Positions 10,072 to 11,670 of a DNA stretch of 11,670 nt are shown here, one piece after another (position 1 is the first letter of the stretch; the number at the start of each line of letters is the position of its first letter). Below the pieces are notes generated by a model. That model was not told where the DNA came from, did not search any database, and was given only the letters and a program-made list of their open reading frames with translations. The DNA is taken from positions 1 through 11,670 of the forward strand of contig CALGFL010000141.1 in assembly GCA_937881145.1 (NCBI GenBank), in the 5' to 3' direction. Source of the stretch: an uncultured Bordetella sp. (lineage in GTDB: Bacteria; Pseudomonadota; Gammaproteobacteria; Burkholderiales; Burkholderiaceae_B). Position numbers and translations under genes: made by a program.

Positions 10072-10464
10072 TCAGGCGATCAGGAAGCTGTCGCGCGCCG
10101 CGCCGGCGGCTTCGGCCGCCATCAGCCAGCGGGGGGCCTTGCCGCGGCCGCTCCAGGTTTCGCCGGTTTGAGGATGGCGGTACTTGGGCGCCACGGGGCG
10201 CTTGGCGGCGCCATTGGCGCTGCCCACGGCCTTGCGCTTGCCGCTGCGGCCGGATTTGGCCGTACCGAAGGCCGCCGCGATGTCGTCGGGAGTTATGCCG
10301 TATTCGCGCATCGACTTGATGATGGAAGTGATGACAGGCTTGCGGCGCTTGTCATGCAGCGCGGCCGCCTGCTTTTGCAGTTTGGAGATTTCCTTTTCGA
10401 TTTTCGCCTGCTGGCTGGCGTAGGAGACTCGGGCCATATATTCCTCGGTTGGTCTGCGGGCCAT
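10072..10464 (-). CDS. H-NS family nucleoid-associated protein
   Basis: A 130-residue DNA-binding protein of the H-NS histone family. Residues about 14-45 are a heptad-like helical region (QQAKIEKEISKLQKQAAAL) for oligomerisation. A basic, flexible linker rich in Gly, Ala and Lys spans about 68-90. The C-terminal DNA-binding core is KYRHPQTGETWSGRGKAPRW (93-112), the betaproteobacterial version of the H-NS minor-groove motif that recognises AT-rich DNA. Such proteins bridge DNA and silence AT-rich, often acquired, genes. The start is uncertain: the ATG at 10464 has no ribosome site and abuts an inverted repeat, while the ATG at 10437 has GAGGA close upstream and would give 121 residues beginning at MARVSY. 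Bordetella BpH3 is an H-NS-like protein of this kind, but I cannot confirm orthology. It is monocistronic, with tandem terminators behind it. Confidence 0.88.
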   Translation of the reverse strand: MARRPTEEYMARVSYASQQAKIEKEISKLQKQAAALHDKRRKPVITSIIKSMREYGITPDDIAAAFGTAKSGRSGKRKAVGSANGAAKRPVAPKYRHPQTGETWSGRGKAPRWLMAAEAAGAARDSFLIA

Positions 10465-10465
10465 G

Positions 10466-10483
10466 AAATTCGATTTCGAATTT
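10466..10483 (-). promoter_or_regulatory. Inverted repeat abutting the first ATG of the H-NS-family gene
   Basis: AAATTCG (10466-10472) and CGAATTT (10477-10483) form a perfect 7-bp repeat around a 4-base spacer, ending one base before the ATG at 10464. It occupies the place of the ribosome site. It could be an operator, an mRNA hairpin occluding the first start, or an AT-rich site for autoregulation. Confidence 0.4.
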
Positions 10484-10502
10484 AAATGATCCCAGTGGCC
10501 GA

Positions 10503-10508
10503 ATAATA
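10503..10508 (-). promoter_or_regulatory. Candidate -10 element for the H-NS-family gene
   Basis: The minus strand reads TATTAT, a 5/6 match to the consensus. A TTGGCA hexamer lies upstream at 10528-10523, but the 14-base spacer is shorter than the usual 16-18, so the exact promoter is uncertain. The surrounding 60 bases are about 75% A+T. Confidence 0.35.
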
Positions 10509-10521
10509 CTATTTATTTTAT

Positions 10522-10551
10522 TTGCCAAACTATTTTTTCAGGCGGTATTTT
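10522..10551 (+). promoter_or_regulatory. Candidate sigma-70 promoter for tldD
   Basis: TTGCCA (10522-10527, 5/6 to consensus) and TATTTT (10546-10551, 4/6) are 18 bases apart. The predicted start near 10558 lies at the left base of the long hairpin at 10560-10598, giving a leader of about 100 bases. A weaker alternative -10, TACGAT at 10618-10623, would exclude the hairpin from the mRNA but has no -35 partner. Confidence 0.45.
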
Positions 10552-10559
10552 GAATTTAG

Positions 10560-10598
10560 GACCGGGCCTTGCATGGGCTACGCATGCAAGGCCCGGTC
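10560..10598 (+). repeat. Perfect 16-bp inverted repeat (hairpin) in the tldD upstream region
   Basis: Bases 10560-10575 and 10583-10598 are perfectly complementary with a 7-base loop (GGCTACG). It is the longest perfect hairpin I found in the window. It lies between two divergent genes, where no terminator is needed, and neither strand has a T-tract after it. If tldD is transcribed from the promoter at 10522-10551, the mRNA would begin with this stem. Alternatives are an operator or a dispersed repeat. Confidence 0.75.
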
Positions 10599-10658
10599 GG
10601 CAATGCCGGATCGGCGGTACGATAGAGGCTGAACGCCCGCCACTCTCAGACCGCACGC

Positions 10659-11670
10659 ATGAAACTCATCGATCCCGCTATTCAATCCCTGGCCACCGCC
10701 AAATCCCTGCTGCTTGACCCCTGGGGCCTGACAGAGGCCAATCTCGCCCAGGCGCTGGGCGAGATCTTCGCGCACAAAGTCGACTATGCCGACCTGTATT
10801 TCCAGTACACGCGCAGCGAGGGCTGGAGCCTGGAAGAGGGCATCGTCAAGACCGGCAGTTTCTCGATCGGCCAGGGCGTAGGCGTGCGCGCCATCAGCGG
10901 GGAGAAAACCGCTTTCGCCTATTCCGACAGCCTGTCGCGCGAAGCGCTGCTGTCGGCGGCGCATACCGTGCGCGGCATTGCGCGGCGCGGCGCAGGCAAG
11001 GTCAAGGTATCGGCTCAGGTGCCGCCCGACGATGCCCGCAGCCTGTATGCCGGCATTGATCCCCTGGCCACGCTGAGCGCGCCGGAAAAAGTCGCGCTGC
11101 TCGAGCGCGTCGAGCGTCTGGCGCGCGCGGCCGATCCGCATGTCATCCAGGTCATGGCGGGCCTGGGCGCCGAATACGATGTGGTGTTGGTGGCCGGCAG
11201 CGACGGCCGCCTGGCCGCGGACGTACGGCCGCTGGTGCGACTGTCGCTGACCGTGATCGCCGAACGCGACGGTCGGCGCGAAATGGGCCATGGCGGCGGA
11301 GGCGGGCGCGTCGGCATGGAAATGTTTACCGACGAGATCCTGCGCGAATACGTGGACCGCGCCGTGCACGAAGCCATGGTCAATCTGGACGCGCGTCCCG
11401 CGCCGGCCGGCGAGATGCCGGTGGTGCTGGGCTCGGGCTGGCCCGGCATCCTGCTGCACGAAGCGATCGGCCACGGCCTGGAAGGCGACTTCAACCGCAA
11501 GGGCTCCAGCGCGTTTTCCGGCCGCATCGGCGAGCGCGTGGCTTCCAAGGGCGTCACCGTGGTTGACGACGGCACGCTGGCCGGCCGGCGCGGCTCGCTC
11601 AACGTGGACGACGAAGGCAACGCCACTCAGCACAATGTGTTGATCGAAGACGGCATTCTGCGCGGCTATA
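10659..11670 (+). CDS. tldD: TldD metalloprotease, N-terminal part (cut by window edge)
   Basis: The first 337 codons of a protein usually about 480 residues long; the rest lies beyond the right edge. TldD pairs with TldE/PmbA to form a zinc protease that degrades unfolded peptides and, in enterobacteria, matures microcin B17 and removes the antitoxin CcdA. The zinc-binding HEAIGH motif is at residues 267-272 within LLHEAIGHGLEGDFNRK, with a glycine-rich loop (GHGGGGGRVGMEMF) upstream. The third ligand, a C-terminal cysteine, is outside the window. The frame is open without interruption. The ATG at 10659 gives the usual N-terminus, but no ribosome site is evident nearby. It is divergent from the H-NS-family gene with 194 bases between. 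The downstream partner cannot be seen. Confidence 0.95.
   Translation, partial: MKLIDPAIQSLATAKSLLLDPWGLTEANLAQALGEIFAHKVDYADLYFQYTRSEGWSLEEGIVKTGSFSIGQGVGVRAISGEKTAFAYSDSLSREALLSAAHTVRGIARRGAGKVKVSAQVPPDDARSLYAGIDPLATLSAPEKVALLERVERLARAADPHVIQVMAGLGAEYDVVLVAGSDGRLAADVRPLVRLSLTVIAERDGRREMGHGGGGGRVGMEMFTDEILREYVDRAVHEAMVNLDARPAPAGEMPVVLGSGWPGILLHEAIGHGLEGDFNRKGSSAFSGRIGERVASKGVTVVDDGTLAGRRGSLNVDDEGNATQHNVLIEDGILRGY

Overview
The window is high-GC, gene-dense chromosomal DNA from a betaproteobacterium. Protein content points to Alcaligenaceae (Bordetella or Achromobacter type): an aminotransferase-hom-thrC cluster, pepN followed by fbp, and a short H-NS-family protein with a betaproteobacterial-type C-terminus. 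This placement is by recognition only; I could not run a database comparison. I see no mobile element, CRISPR array, tRNA, rRNA or phage gene.

Layout, left to right. (1) Positions 1-1372, minus strand: a Mth938-domain protein, then a Bcp/PrxQ peroxiredoxin overlapping it by one base, then the first 117 codons of a PIN-PhoH family protein that runs off the left edge. (2) Positions 1373-1624: a divergent intergenic region with a candidate promoter for each direction. (3) Positions 1625-5594, plus strand: a class I aminotransferase of AlaC type, homoserine dehydrogenase (hom) and threonine synthase (thrC). The last two junctions overlap (ATGA and TGATG), so the three are very likely co-transcribed and translationally coupled. 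Hom and ThrC supply the homoserine and threonine branches of the aspartate pathway, with homoserine kinase (thrB) encoded elsewhere. (4) Positions 5595-5736: a convergent gap with small hairpins. (5) Positions 5737-9789, minus strand: aminopeptidase N (pepN), fructose-1,6-bisphosphatase (fbp) 10 bases later, and a 91-residue unrecognised protein whose start overlaps the fbp stop. (6) Positions 9790-10071: AT-richer spacer with two tandem minus-strand terminators, a hairpin oriented as a plus-strand terminator, and the likely pepN promoter. (7) Positions 10072-10464, minus strand: an H-NS-family nucleoid protein. (8) Positions 10465-10658: a strongly AT-rich divergent control region ending in a perfect 16-bp inverted repeat. 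(9) From 10659, plus strand: the first 337 codons of tldD, cut by the right edge.

Most of the window is ordinary core metabolism and proteolysis, and I do not see a convincing undescribed multi-gene system. The parts most worth a second look are the tldD leader hairpin with its shared AT-rich control region, the small ribbon-helix-helix-like protein coupled to fbp, and a 22-residue insertion beside the zinc site of PepN.
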